Assembly: GCA_030388825.1 (NCBI GenBank)
Contig: CP128836.1
Span: 186,001 to 250,000, forward strand
Reading direction: 5' to 3'
DNA length: 64,000 bases
DNA from: Rossellomorea sp. AcN35-11
GTDB lineage: Bacteria; Bacillota; Bacilli; Bacillales; Bacillaceae_B
Shown: positions 18,264 to 27,572 of the stretch, piece by piece
Numbering within the stretch: position 1 is the first letter of the stretch
How the letters are laid out: each line of letters opens with the position of its first letter
Notes under the pieces: generated by a model
Told to the model about the DNA's origin: nothing
Seen by the model: only the letters and a program-made list of their open reading frames with translations
The model's database searches: none
Made by a program: the position numbers and the translations under genes

Positions 18264-19421
18264 ATGTTTAAAGACAGAAGCACTTTACTCACTATAACTC
18301 TCACTGCATCAATTATAGGTATTTCCGTTGTAGGTACTCATTTGATCTCACAAGAAGGAGAAATGATAGACACATTTGAGAATGATATTTACACAACAAA
18401 TCGAGAGGTCAATGCGACATTAAGAAATATAAAGGAATTCGAAGAAATAGTTTCATTCTTAGATAAATACGAGTATTCCAGAGAATATTTTGACTCATCT
18501 TTGAACCTGCTACACCAATTGAAATCTTTAGAACATCTTATGTTCAAACATGAGTTAAACAATATCACGCACGATATAAACAATATGCAAGAAGTGGAAG
18601 ACTTCGTTGAAGGTTCCATTGAAACATCAGTGAAAGCACCTTTGAATAATATCCTTTCGTTTGTAAGTGAACTTTACGATATCAACCCAAGTCCATATCT
18701 AGAAAACATCGAGGTGACTTTAGATGAAGAAGAATTTCTATCTAATAATAGCAAAGACGTAGTAGCGAATATAAATCTAATTTTCAGATCTAAAAATAAG
18801 GACTTGAGCAGTTTTAGAACTTACGATTTTAAAGATATTTCTAAGAAAGAACCAAAAGATCCTTTCGGTTATTATACAATTACCTCTCCTAAAGAAGATC
18901 AACTTAAAGAATATGCTGATGAATTAAAAGCAAGCCAAGAAAATGGTAACAAAGAAGCTCATAGTGAGATACAAACAATTGTGGAAACTGAGGCAAATAA
19001 AGCAGGGGTAGATAAAGACTTAGTACTAGCCATTATCCAGGCTAGCAGTAATTTCAATCCTCAAATAACTCTTACAGAAAATAGAGTGGAGTATCGAGGC
19101 CTCATGGGAATAAACCCAGAAGTAGCGCCTTGGTTTGCAGAAAAAGCAGGATTGGAGTACAAGGACGGTATAGAATATGACATTGAAAGCAACATCAGAA
19201 TGGGCGTTTTCTATTTAAGTCACTTAAAGGCTAATAATTCGAATGTCCACCACACGCTTTCATCCTTCCATTATGGACCAGAAGGCGCAGAAGAAGTTAT
19301 GGATGATAAATATGAGTCAGCTTTCAGCAGAAGAGTCATGAACGCTATGAAAGATAGCTCTTGGGATAGAGCATCTTTACCAGAACAAGAAGGAACCTCC
19401 ATTAGGGAGGCTATGAAATGA
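18264..19421 (+). CDS. PilO-like protein fused to an SLT lytic-transglycosylase-like domain lacking the catalytic Glu
   Basis: A 385-residue protein. The N-terminus has a membrane helix (about 8-28), a coiled coil and a ferredoxin-like stretch to about 180, the PilO layout and position. Residues about 232-365 form an SLT (lysozyme-like) domain: VETEANKAGVDKDLVLAIIQ, then SSNFNP, RGLMGINPEVAPWF, YDIESNIRMGVFYL and LSSFHYGPEG. In active enzymes the sequence is QES-x-FNP with Glu as general acid; here the position (residue 261) is Ser. The domain therefore probably binds peptidoglycan rather than cutting it. Such a fusion could anchor the pilus base to the thick Gram-positive wall. The last base pairs overlap the next start (ATGA). 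Confidence 0.75.
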   Translation: MFKDRSTLLTITLTASIIGISVVGTHLISQEGEMIDTFENDIYTTNREVNATLRNIKEFEEIVSFLDKYEYSREYFDSSLNLLHQLKSLEHLMFKHELNNITHDINNMQEVEDFVEGSIETSVKAPLNNILSFVSELYDINPSPYLENIEVTLDEEEFLSNNSKDVVANINLIFRSKNKDLSSFRTYDFKDISKKEPKDPFGYYTITSPKEDQLKEYADELKASQENGNKEAHSEIQTIVETEANKAGVDKDLVLAIIQASSNFNPQITLTENRVEYRGLMGINPEVAPWFAEKAGLEYKDGIEYDIESNIRMGVFYLSHLKANNSNVHHTLSSFHYGPEGAEEVMDDKYESAFSRRVMNAMKDSSWDRASLPEQEGTSIREAMK

Positions 19422-21166
19422 ACAAACTACTAAAAGGGGTGCCAAAGGGTTATAAAAAGGTAACTTCTAATGAAAAAGGCAACACTTCCATATTGGCACT
19501 AATGTTAGTATTACTCATATTAGTTTTCGGAGGAGCACTTCTTCTAGTAGTAAATATGGACTTTAATAACACGTATGGCAGCTTACTGAAATCAAAATCG
19601 AAAACATTAGTATCCTATGCAGTCGAATCGTATAAGGACCACATAGCAACTGAGATAGAAAGCAGCAATTTACACGACATCGATTCCCTTACAATAACCG
19701 ATATTCCCGAGCAAAATATTACAGGCGAATCCAATTACACCATTAATTATCCTCTCTATAGCAGCACATCCCCATTATGGGACACTCAATATACTTTTCT
19801 GTCCTCCAAAAATATCGCAAGCGAGTTTAAAACATATAGTAAAAATCCCAATATCACAAATTTCAAAGAAACAGGTCTATTCTCAGACCCAGATGAAGAT
19901 TTTAAATTGAGCATGGATTCAATTTACAATCGAAGTTTTAAATCCAATGAATACTTCTTGATAAAATTGAAAAACGAAGACCCAGCGCAATTAATTAACC
20001 TTTACAGTTACATCCCTTCTACAGACGGAAATACACTCGATGCTTCTTTACTTACTATTACTGAGATGGAGCTAGAAGGATTGGCAGGTACAGACCTGGA
20101 GTTGGACCTGAACGATGATATTAAAATTTCATCAGTTTGGGATGAGAACATCAAGTCACCGAATATATTGATCGCGGTCACAGAGAAGGTTAAGGGAAAG
20201 GTTCATTACTTTAATTTTGTTCCTATAAACTACGGTTCCTCGGACAAGCAGTTTCTGGAACACTTCCAAACCATAGATGTAACAGAAGGGGACCTCAGAG
20301 AAGTCGAAATCACTTCATCTTTTTCAACAGAATTGAATGGAAGTTTATTTATTACATCCATATTAGTGAAAGCGAGCGATGGCACTTATAAGAACATTTC
20401 TTATTTTACTAACCTTATTGGAGGAACTGATAAATTTAAACTCAATGGAGATTCCATAGAATACACATCCAATACAATTCGAAGTATGTCTGTAGACTCT
20501 TTTTATGATGAAGAGACAAAGACCTGGAATATTTATTGGGCCACTTTAGAAGACAGCACCAATATCAGTAACAATCAAATCAAACTACATTCTTACGTGT
20601 ATGGTGTGGATGCAGCAGTTAAGACTTACGGAAGTATCGATTTAACATGTGATGGAGGTAATAGTTGCCTTGACGGGAAACTGACTATCCCGGATACATC
20701 TCAAAGTATTTTGTCTGACGTAAACATTACTGCAGCTTATTCACCGCATATCAAAACAGGTGTAGCTTTTATTAATACCACTATTAAAGCTAAGGATTAT
20801 CTAGGGAGCCCATCAGATATGATCGCTTCAATAAAGGTCCATACGTTCGAAGCGGATAAACTTAGCTCCGGGACTCTCAATTACGAGATAGAAGAATTGA
20901 CAGGCCAAAGATTCGGCGAAATATCATCATCATTAATTATTAGTGACATTCCCGATTTGATGGTCCACGCAGACCGGATGCTTGTAAAGGATTCCTACTT
21001 ATCCTTACAAGATGTATCAGAACTAAAAGTTGAGTTATGGAGAGGGACTGAGTTGAGGTCCAGGACTAGAATAGGCTTTGATTTAGGAGTAACAGTATTA
21101 ACGCCTGTGAGAACAAATCTTAACAAAGTCGAAACTATTGATGTAAATAACTTGTGGGTTGAATAA
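19418..21166 (+). CDS. PilX-like large pilus assembly protein
   Basis: A 582-residue protein with a cytoplasmic basic start, SNEKGNTSILALMLVLLILVFGGALLLVVN (PilX-like transmembrane segment with preceding Gly, no Glu5; residues about 17-46), and a large extracellular, beta-rich part with Thr/Ser/Asn bias. PilX/GspK-type proteins carry such an N-terminus and big globular domain and sit near the pilus tip. A short motif CDGGNSC near 408-414 could form a disulfide. I cannot assign the extracellular domain to a known fold. It overlaps the PilO-like gene and is followed by the PrsA-like gene. Confidence 0.65.
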   Translation: MNKLLKGVPKGYKKVTSNEKGNTSILALMLVLLILVFGGALLLVVNMDFNNTYGSLLKSKSKTLVSYAVESYKDHIATEIESSNLHDIDSLTITDIPEQNITGESNYTINYPLYSSTSPLWDTQYTFLSSKNIASEFKTYSKNPNITNFKETGLFSDPDEDFKLSMDSIYNRSFKSNEYFLIKLKNEDPAQLINLYSYIPSTDGNTLDASLLTITEMELEGLAGTDLELDLNDDIKISSVWDENIKSPNILIAVTEKVKGKVHYFNFVPINYGSSDKQFLEHFQTIDVTEGDLREVEITSSFSTELNGSLFITSILVKASDGTYKNISYFTNLIGGTDKFKLNGDSIEYTSNTIRSMSVDSFYDEETKTWNIYWATLEDSTNISNNQIKLHSYVYGVDAAVKTYGSIDLTCDGGNSCLDGKLTIPDTSQSILSDVNITAAYSPHIKTGVAFINTTIKAKDYLGSPSDMIASIKVHTFEADKLSSGTLNYEIEELTGQRFGEISSSLIISDIPDLMVHADRMLVKDSYLSLQDVSELKVELWRGTELRSRTRIGFDLGVTVLTPVRTNLNKVETIDVNNLWVE

Positions 21167-21181
21167 GGGGGAGAATTGTTT

Positions 21182-21889
21182 ATGAAAAATAAAAAACATA
21201 TTGTGCTAGTTCTAATCGGGGTAGCAGTGGGAGCCTTGCTTGGTTCCATAATTATGATGAGTATGCAGGACAAATCTTTGAAACTAAACAACCAAAAGGT
21301 AAACAACGATGAACTAATCAACTTTTTAGTGGATTACGATGGACAACAAGCATTAAAGGACTTTGTTATCTACAACCACCTCAAAGACTCTAATATGTTT
21401 GAGCTAGTTAAACAACAAGGTGTAAACTCAAATACTTTATATAACTCTTTAGAAGAGGAATATATCAATAAGTTGATTGAGGATTACCAAAAAGAATTTG
21501 ATAAAGAGTATAAAAAATCACTTGAACAGTTAGAGGTATCGTATTATTCAACCTCTTCTGTTAATGATGCTCAAGATATCAAAATGCTCGTTGAACAAGG
21601 TTATATGCTACTAGATGCTGTTGTCAAAGTTGCCGGTGATCAAGAAGCTATGAAGATCTCAAAAGGTACAGAAAACACCAAAGAACTAGGGATAAATAAA
21701 GGTGTAATGATCAAAAAGGATAAAAAGGACTACTATATTATCCAAGTTGATAGTTTAGGTCTAATGAGCAAAGAAGAGTTCAAGAAAGAATTCGCGATGA
21801 ATTTAGAAACATATATGTTTGATGCATATGTAAATGAATTATACCTAGAATCTCAAGCAGAGTGGGGTGATAAAAAAATTTTTTATTAG
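21182..21889 (+). CDS. Membrane-anchored PrsA/SurA_N-like chaperone lacking a PPIase domain
   Basis: A protein of about 235 residues. A membrane or lipidless signal helix (HIVLVLIGVAVGALLGSIIMM) is followed by a helical domain (NNQKVNNDELINFLVDYDGQQALKDFVIYNHL) like the N-terminal foldase domain of PrsA/SurA. A C-terminal helix pattern (SKEEFKKEFAMNLETYMFDAYVNELYLES) resembles the end of PrsA. No parvulin domain lies between them and there is no lipobox Cys. I use ATG 21182 (nine bases after GGGGGAG) rather than TTG 21176. Being directly before two giant secreted proteins, it is a reasonable candidate for their folding factor; this is inference. Confidence 0.6.
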   Translation: MKNKKHIVLVLIGVAVGALLGSIIMMSMQDKSLKLNNQKVNNDELINFLVDYDGQQALKDFVIYNHLKDSNMFELVKQQGVNSNTLYNSLEEEYINKLIEDYQKEFDKEYKKSLEQLEVSYYSTSSVNDAQDIKMLVEQGYMLLDAVVKVAGDQEAMKISKGTENTKELGINKGVMIKKDKKDYYIIQVDSLGLMSKEEFKKEFAMNLETYMFDAYVNELYLESQAEWGDKKIFY

Positions 21890-21907
21890 AAAGGAGGGAA
21901 ACTGAAG

Positions 21908-24900
21908 ATGAAAAAAGTCCTTTGGTCTACTTTCGTAGTATTTTGTTCAACACTATTGTTTAGTTCAAACGCATTGGCAGCTGCTAATTTATATAAAATT
22001 CAAGGAGACTCAATGACACCCTTATTACAAGATGGGGATGTGATTGAGTTAACTTCAAATGAATATAAAGAGGGCGATATGGTTCTCGGTCGGACCAAAA
22101 CCGGAGGAACCATCGTCAAAACACTTAAAGAAGGAATGCTCGTTGGAGCAAATGAAGAAAACTCTATCAATTTCCGTGCCGAAGAAGTGGAGATTTTAGG
22201 AAGTGTTTTAAAAAACGAAAACTTTGAATCAACTACCAACATCTCTAAGCAAGCTCACGCTTTAGGAATAAACAGTCCCATAAAATCAGTATACGCTGGA
22301 CGGGAATACGTCTTGATGTTACATGAAAATACAGCTGTTACAGGGTTCGGTTCCAACGCTGCTAATGTACTAGGGATGAGCGGTGGAGAAATAAAAAGCA
22401 CCGGCGAGTTAGTTAAAATAACAGAACTCTCAGGTTTTGAATCTATAATTCCTGGAGCCGATAACGCTTTTGGACTACGGCCCGATGATACAAATGAAGG
22501 GATATACCATTTAACACGGTTGAATCAAAGTATAAGCACTAATCCTGATACTGTTTCAACATTAGTGAAGGACGCAGCACTTGTAGGTACTGCAGACGCA
22601 AACCCGCACCAAGCTACAGCATTTATTGACGAGCAAGGCTTTGTTAAAACTAGAGGTTCCGATTATTCAACAAGATTAGGAATTGGTGCATATAGGCCCT
22701 ATAATTTTTATCCAGACGGAGGTTGGACAACTTTTGTATTAGACAATAATCTTGAAAACTGGAAGAAAGTATTAGCACCTAACGGAGAACCCATTCTTTA
22801 TCCGACAGATACTACAACATCAAGTTATTTTCTGACCAATGATGATAATTCACCAACAGGTGTCTCCATGATTTCTCCTGCTTTTGAAATATATAAGGAT
22901 GTTTTTACTATCGAAACAAGGATGAGAAACTTTGCCGAACACCCTGTCCAAGAAACTTCTCAAACAGCTTATGTAGATATTAACGATACTTCTATTATGG
23001 ATTTCATTATTGAAGTATATGACGGAAATCTAACAGACACCGAAATCAACAGTGGCGACCATGCTCCATTAACACAATGGAATAACCCTCATAGATACGG
23101 CCATTCCTATGGAAGTGTTGCCCATCGTGTTGCAGAGATAAATTTAGATGGGGCTACTTCAAAACTATACAAGGTGAAAATTTCATCAAAATATGTTTCA
23201 TGGGATATGAGGATACGAGATCGTATCTATTTTCAAAACGCAAAAAGAATCTTATATAGGAATACAGGTGGACATTTCACTATAATTGATCAAAATAATA
23301 ATGTATTTATCAACAGAGGTTATAATGATGGATTGGTCCAACCTGTAACATTCGATGGAATGGGAGCAGAAGTGGACATTGTTCCTGAAAGCGCTAGAGG
23401 CGGAGGAGACAACACTTTCTATACTGTATTAGATACAAATGGAAGACTGTGGACTTGGGATAATACAACCGCCACAATGCTCGATTTTCCAGCAGACTCA
23501 AGCACAAGTCAACCATTTTATGATAATTATGAAATTATAGATGCAACATCAGGTAATGGATTTGGAATGGCTATTAGTAAGCACAAAATTACAGGTGAGA
23601 CAAACACTTGGGTATGGGGATCCAATTCTCATGGGAAATTAGGAGTAGATTCCAAGGATAGTAGCATCCTAACTCCTATGATTGTGTCTGACCCTAGAGG
23701 GAATCCCTTAACAAACATTCAAGCGATAGCAGCTGGGCAACATTTTTCAGTTATAGTGCAGAATACTTCAGATGGCCAACTCGTATGGACATCCGGGAGG
23801 AACAATAGCGGGCAACTCGGCGGAGGAACTAGTTTAGTAGTACGAGATCCACAGTTAGTTCCCGGCACTAGCAATACCGACCGCATCTTTCCGGTATTAA
23901 CAGAGCTGTTAATTTTCAACGATACCGAACAAGTAGTAAGAAAAACCGGAGGGGGAGTTTCATATGTGAAACCCGCAACTCTTCATCCATCAGTTAATTA
24001 CTATCCAAAATACTTCAGTATATCTGAATACAAAATAAACAGCCCAACTTATTCGCACGCTGTATATATTTCTCCTGACGGAAGCGGGCATCACACAATC
24101 GCTTATAACGGTCAATATGATGATAACAGCATATACCCATTAAGAATCGATGAAGGAAATAGATACAGAGCAGATGGGACAACAGAATTTTTAGACTTCA
24201 AGCCACTAAACGGCGGAGTAAGAGATATGACAAATATAAAAAAGGCGATACCTTATTTGTGGGCAACGGTTTTCTTAGATAACGACGGAAGAGTGTGGTC
24301 AGGATTACACCCATCTTATCCATATTTTCATTATGTTTCAGGTCATGGAGGGGCATACAATTCTATAGGAGAATATAACCCAGATGGCAACCCTTCCAGA
24401 GCAACAGACAGAGATCCTGACTTGCGACCCGCAAGAATAGACTTCGACACTTTAGAGAATACAAAGTTTATTGATATTGGTGTGCCAACAAAAGCAAATA
24501 CAACCAGAGCATTAACACATGCAATTTCAGAAGATGGATATCTATATGAACTAGCCGAATATTCACGGAGGTTAAGTTACCCTGAAATAGACGGAAAAGC
24601 AGAAAGATTATTCTCGGGCTATCACTCATTAGCACTAAGGACCACCGATAATAATATATATGTTTGGGGAAATAACGGAAATTACCGTTTAGGAACAGGA
24701 AATAATTCTTCTTATAGTACTCCTCAATTAATATCGAGCACCTATTTTAATAATGAAAAAATCATAAAAATTGTATCAAACGATTACGCAACTCTTTTCC
24801 TATCTGAAAGCGGAAATGTCTATGCATCCGGCACAAATAACTTTGGATTGTTCGGAGATCCTGATATTGAAGAAGGTACAGTGTACGCAACTCCAACTTT

Positions 24901-27448
24901 AGTTTCAAAGGCAAGCAAAATAGGGTTAACAGACATTGTGTTAGGACATGATTTTGCAGCTGGAATTGACAAAGAGAAGAGAATTTGGGCATGGGGATAT
25001 TCAGCTAACGGCTCACTCGGTAATGGCTTTACCATGGAAAGAAATTCTGTGGGAACAGCTTTAGGTAATGCAACTCCTAATCTAACTATTACGTCACCTT
25101 TGAAAACGTATTACTTAAGTGAAAATGGTGAGACAAACTTTAGTTTGAAGGGAACTATCACTGAGTATGATATGGAAGACGCAACAATAAATACAACTCT
25201 GTTAGGATCAGAGAGAGAATTAACAATAGATAGCGATTCTTGGTATCAAGATAATTATAACAACGTTGTCCCTTTAAACTGGGAGCTGAATTGGTCTGTA
25301 GGTGATTTTGAAGATTTAACTTACCAGAGTTTGACAAAAGTAACCACTTTAGACGAAATAGGTGGCTTAGAAGAAACTTTCTTCTCCGCAGAAATCATCG
25401 TCGATAATGAAATTCCTACCGTACCAACATGGGGAGACAACTGCTTGTTAGATAATGCAACCGGCAATGAAGTTAGCTGCCAATCGACACCTATCTTCCA
25501 AGCGGGAGGAACAAACGGAGTTAACCAACCAGTTCGACTTTATATCAACGCCCCTCAAAAGATTGGGGAAAATAAAGCTCCGGTTTATCCGCAGATTTCT
25601 TATCGTGTTAAAACGAAAGGCGGATTTTACATTAACGACTGGAGCGACTGGGAAACTGTGAAAACTCAAAATGAAAACGGGTTTTACTATGATGTATTTG
25701 CAGGATTCAAAGGAGAAGCCCAGTTTAAAGTAAGAACTATTGACCTAGCTGATAATAAGTCATTGGAGCAATCAGAAGCAATGTACTCCATCCTGACAGA
25801 TGCAGGTGCAGAAATAGACAATCTGAGCATCAGTTCATCATTAGTAGACAATCAAGTGAATAACACATTGGAATTCAATGGTGTTTCTCACTCAGGAACA
25901 ACCATTACAACTTTCACCGTAAAGAGAAAGAACTTTATAACAGGAGATTGGGACAATCTCACAGACCCAAGAGTGACCTGGGAAGGTGCAACAAGTGATA
26001 CCAACACATATATAGACACAAGTACTGAATTACTAGGAAACACAAAATACGAGTATAGCGTCAATGCAGAAAATAGTATCGGCGTAGGTTTTGATAAGAC
26101 TGGTTCTGTAATTACGAACCCTTATCTACCTGAAAACTTCATGAAGAAAATAGATGACAATGACCATTTAATTGTTGATATTACTCAGGACAAGCGTAAC
26201 AGAGGTGAGATCCTATACCGCTTAGTCATTGAAGAAGTCTCTAGCGGACAAGAGAAAGCGTTTGACTATGTATCATCAAGTGTTATGGAAAATGTTCTAT
26301 TCGATATAGATAATACACAGGTTCCTTTCAATATCACTAACAATAAGTTAAAGCTTACATTGCTACTGTTAGGTACCAACGGTAATTTTCTAACACAATC
26401 TTTAGATGAAGATTTCATTGTTAACAAGAGGGTTATCGACGATCAGGACATGCCATTCGTTGAGATATTAATAAACGAAAAGTTCACTCAGCTAACAAAT
26501 GATGGTGTAAATGAAATCGATTTTGCCATATTCGCAACCGACAATGTAACAAAATTTGAAAACCTTGAATTCCAAGTATCCCATAACGGAAATGATTGGT
26601 TTGGCCAAAAAGAAAACGGATCATGGGTGCTCAACCATTGGACAAGCGGAAGGAAAGCATTTACTGAGTTTTCGATGGGAGATGAAACCGGAAGAAGAGC
26701 ACTATATGTCCGGGCTCGGGACGAAGCTTCAAATTTAGGATTCACTCTTCAAAAGATCACCATTGCCGATATAGCTAATCGTGGAACTGCTGCTGAAACA
26801 GACCCATCAGCACCAACAGTATACGATTCCAGAGAACTTACAAATTCTCTTAAAGCAAGCAATGCTGACGGGACACTACACGTAAACAGTCCACGATTTG
26901 ATGTAAAGATCCCTATTCCTCCAGACGGAAACATAGAAGAGGTCCAGTTTAGCTTTGACGGAGTTACGTGGTCTCCATGGGAGAGGATGTCTAATGACGG
27001 GACCAGTCACCATACTAAATCTGTAATTCTACCATATGGAGATGGCAGAAAAGCAATGATGACAAGATATCGAAATAAAGATGGAGCCACAACCACTGTG
27101 CAAAGTAGAGATGTAATTAGATACACATTAGATACCTCACCACCAAACATAAGAACCAAAACAAAGAACGGCCCACTAATCACTAATAAAAGCTCTATTT
27201 CTCTATTTATATTTGCAAAAGATAACTTTTCACAATCAATGAAAGTATCACTAGATTTATTGGATCCAAACCTCAATTACGTCAGTTTACAAACTGTAGC
27301 GGATGGAAGCTATTACTTCAACGAAGGGCTCAACATTATTTCCATTGAAGGGTTGGTTGATGGGAGAAATGAGATCACTTTGCGGGTTTATGATGAGGCC
27401 GGCAATTACTCGGATGAAACAATAAACATCATCAAAAAAGCACCATAA
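21908..27448 (+). CDS. Giant secreted protein: Ser/Lys S24/S26-like domain + RCC1 propeller repeats + Ig/FN3-like domains (copy 1)
   Basis: 1,846 residues behind AAAGGAGGG. Residues 1-25 form a signal peptide or anchor (VVFCSTLLFSSNALA). Residues about 28-105 match the LexA/signal-peptidase I fold: Y-K-I-Q-G-D-S-M-T-P with Ser35, QDGDVIEL, YKEGDMVLGR, and TIVKTL with Lys71, the spacing of a Ser/Lys dyad. About 115-1060 contain RCC1-type blade motifs (WVWGSNSHGKLGVD, VWTSGRNNSGQLGGG, IYVWGNNGNYRLGTG, IWAWGYSANGSLGNG). From about 1065 on are Ig/FN3-like domains (DNEIPTVPTWGDNC, YEYSVNAENSIGVG, LRVYDEAGNYSDE). No LPXTG or other wall anchor is seen. Its location at the end of the pilus operon suggests a pilus-associated adhesin or tip protein, which is inference. 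Confidence 0.8.
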   Translation: MKKVLWSTFVVFCSTLLFSSNALAAANLYKIQGDSMTPLLQDGDVIELTSNEYKEGDMVLGRTKTGGTIVKTLKEGMLVGANEENSINFRAEEVEILGSVLKNENFESTTNISKQAHALGINSPIKSVYAGREYVLMLHENTAVTGFGSNAANVLGMSGGEIKSTGELVKITELSGFESIIPGADNAFGLRPDDTNEGIYHLTRLNQSISTNPDTVSTLVKDAALVGTADANPHQATAFIDEQGFVKTRGSDYSTRLGIGAYRPYNFYPDGGWTTFVLDNNLENWKKVLAPNGEPILYPTDTTTSSYFLTNDDNSPTGVSMISPAFEIYKDVFTIETRMRNFAEHPVQETSQTAYVDINDTSIMDFIIEVYDGNLTDTEINSGDHAPLTQWNNPHRYGHSYGSVAHRVAEINLDGATSKLYKVKISSKYVSWDMRIRDRIYFQNAKRILYRNTGGHFTIIDQNNNVFINRGYNDGLVQPVTFDGMGAEVDIVPESARGGGDNTFYTVLDTNGRLWTWDNTTATMLDFPADSSTSQPFYDNYEIIDATSGNGFGMAISKHKITGETNTWVWGSNSHGKLGVDSKDSSILTPMIVSDPRGNPLTNIQAIAAGQHFSVIVQNTSDGQLVWTSGRNNSGQLGGGTSLVVRDPQLVPGTSNTDRIFPVLTELLIFNDTEQVVRKTGGGVSYVKPATLHPSVNYYPKYFSISEYKINSPTYSHAVYISPDGSGHHTIAYNGQYDDNSIYPLRIDEGNRYRADGTTEFLDFKPLNGGVRDMTNIKKAIPYLWATVFLDNDGRVWSGLHPSYPYFHYVSGHGGAYNSIGEYNPDGNPSRATDRDPDLRPARIDFDTLENTKFIDIGVPTKANTTRALTHAISEDGYLYELAEYSRRLSYPEIDGKAERLFSGYHSLALRTTDNNIYVWGNNGNYRLGTGNNSSYSTPQLISSTYFNNEKIIKIVSNDYATLFLSESGNVYASGTNNFGLFGDPDIEEGTVYATPTLVSKASKIGLTDIVLGHDFAAGIDKEKRIWAWGYSANGSLGNGFTMERNSVGTALGNATPNLTITSPLKTYYLSENGETNFSLKGTITEYDMEDATINTTLLGSERELTIDSDSWYQDNYNNVVPLNWELNWSVGDFEDLTYQSLTKVTTLDEIGGLEETFFSAEIIVDNEIPTVPTWGDNCLLDNATGNEVSCQSTPIFQAGGTNGVNQPVRLYINAPQKIGENKAPVYPQISYRVKTKGGFYINDWSDWETVKTQNENGFYYDVFAGFKGEAQFKVRTIDLADNKSLEQSEAMYSILTDAGAEIDNLSISSSLVDNQVNNTLEFNGVSHSGTTITTFTVKRKNFITGDWDNLTDPRVTWEGATSDTNTYIDTSTELLGNTKYEYSVNAENSIGVGFDKTGSVITNPYLPENFMKKIDDNDHLIVDITQDKRNRGEILYRLVIEEVSSGQEKAFDYVSSSVMENVLFDIDNTQVPFNITNNKLKLTLLLLGTNGNFLTQSLDEDFIVNKRVIDDQDMPFVEILINEKFTQLTNDGVNEIDFAIFATDNVTKFENLEFQVSHNGNDWFGQKENGSWVLNHWTSGRKAFTEFSMGDETGRRALYVRARDEASNLGFTLQKITIADIANRGTAAETDPSAPTVYDSRELTNSLKASNADGTLHVNSPRFDVKIPIPPDGNIEEVQFSFDGVTWSPWERMSNDGTSHHTKSVILPYGDGRKAMMTRYRNKDGATTTVQSRDVIRYTLDTSPPNIRTKTKNGPLITNKSSISLFIFAKDNFSQSMKVSLDLLDPNLNYVSLQTVADGSYYFNEGLNIISIEGLVDGRNEITLRVYDEAGNYSDETINIIKKAP

Positions 27449-27449
27449 T

Positions 27450-27540
27450 GTCCATTGACGCTTTATCTCATTAAAGAGAATAAAGCGTCGATGGGCCATT
27501 ACATAGGGATGTTACTCATCCTGACCCTCTAAACTAGAGG
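27450..27540 (+). other. Three consecutive RNA hairpins between the giant-protein genes
   Basis: A roughly 20-bp imperfect stem-loop (27450-27496, loop ATTAAA) is followed by AGGGATG/CATCCT (27505-27522) and CCTCT/AGAGG (27526-27540). None has a U tract, so these are not classical terminators. They fill the whole 124-base gap up to the AGAGGAGG site of the second copy and may control mRNA processing or relative expression of the two genes. Confidence 0.55.
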
Positions 27541-27572
27541 AGTTTACGATAGAAAGAGGAGGTTGAAGAAAG

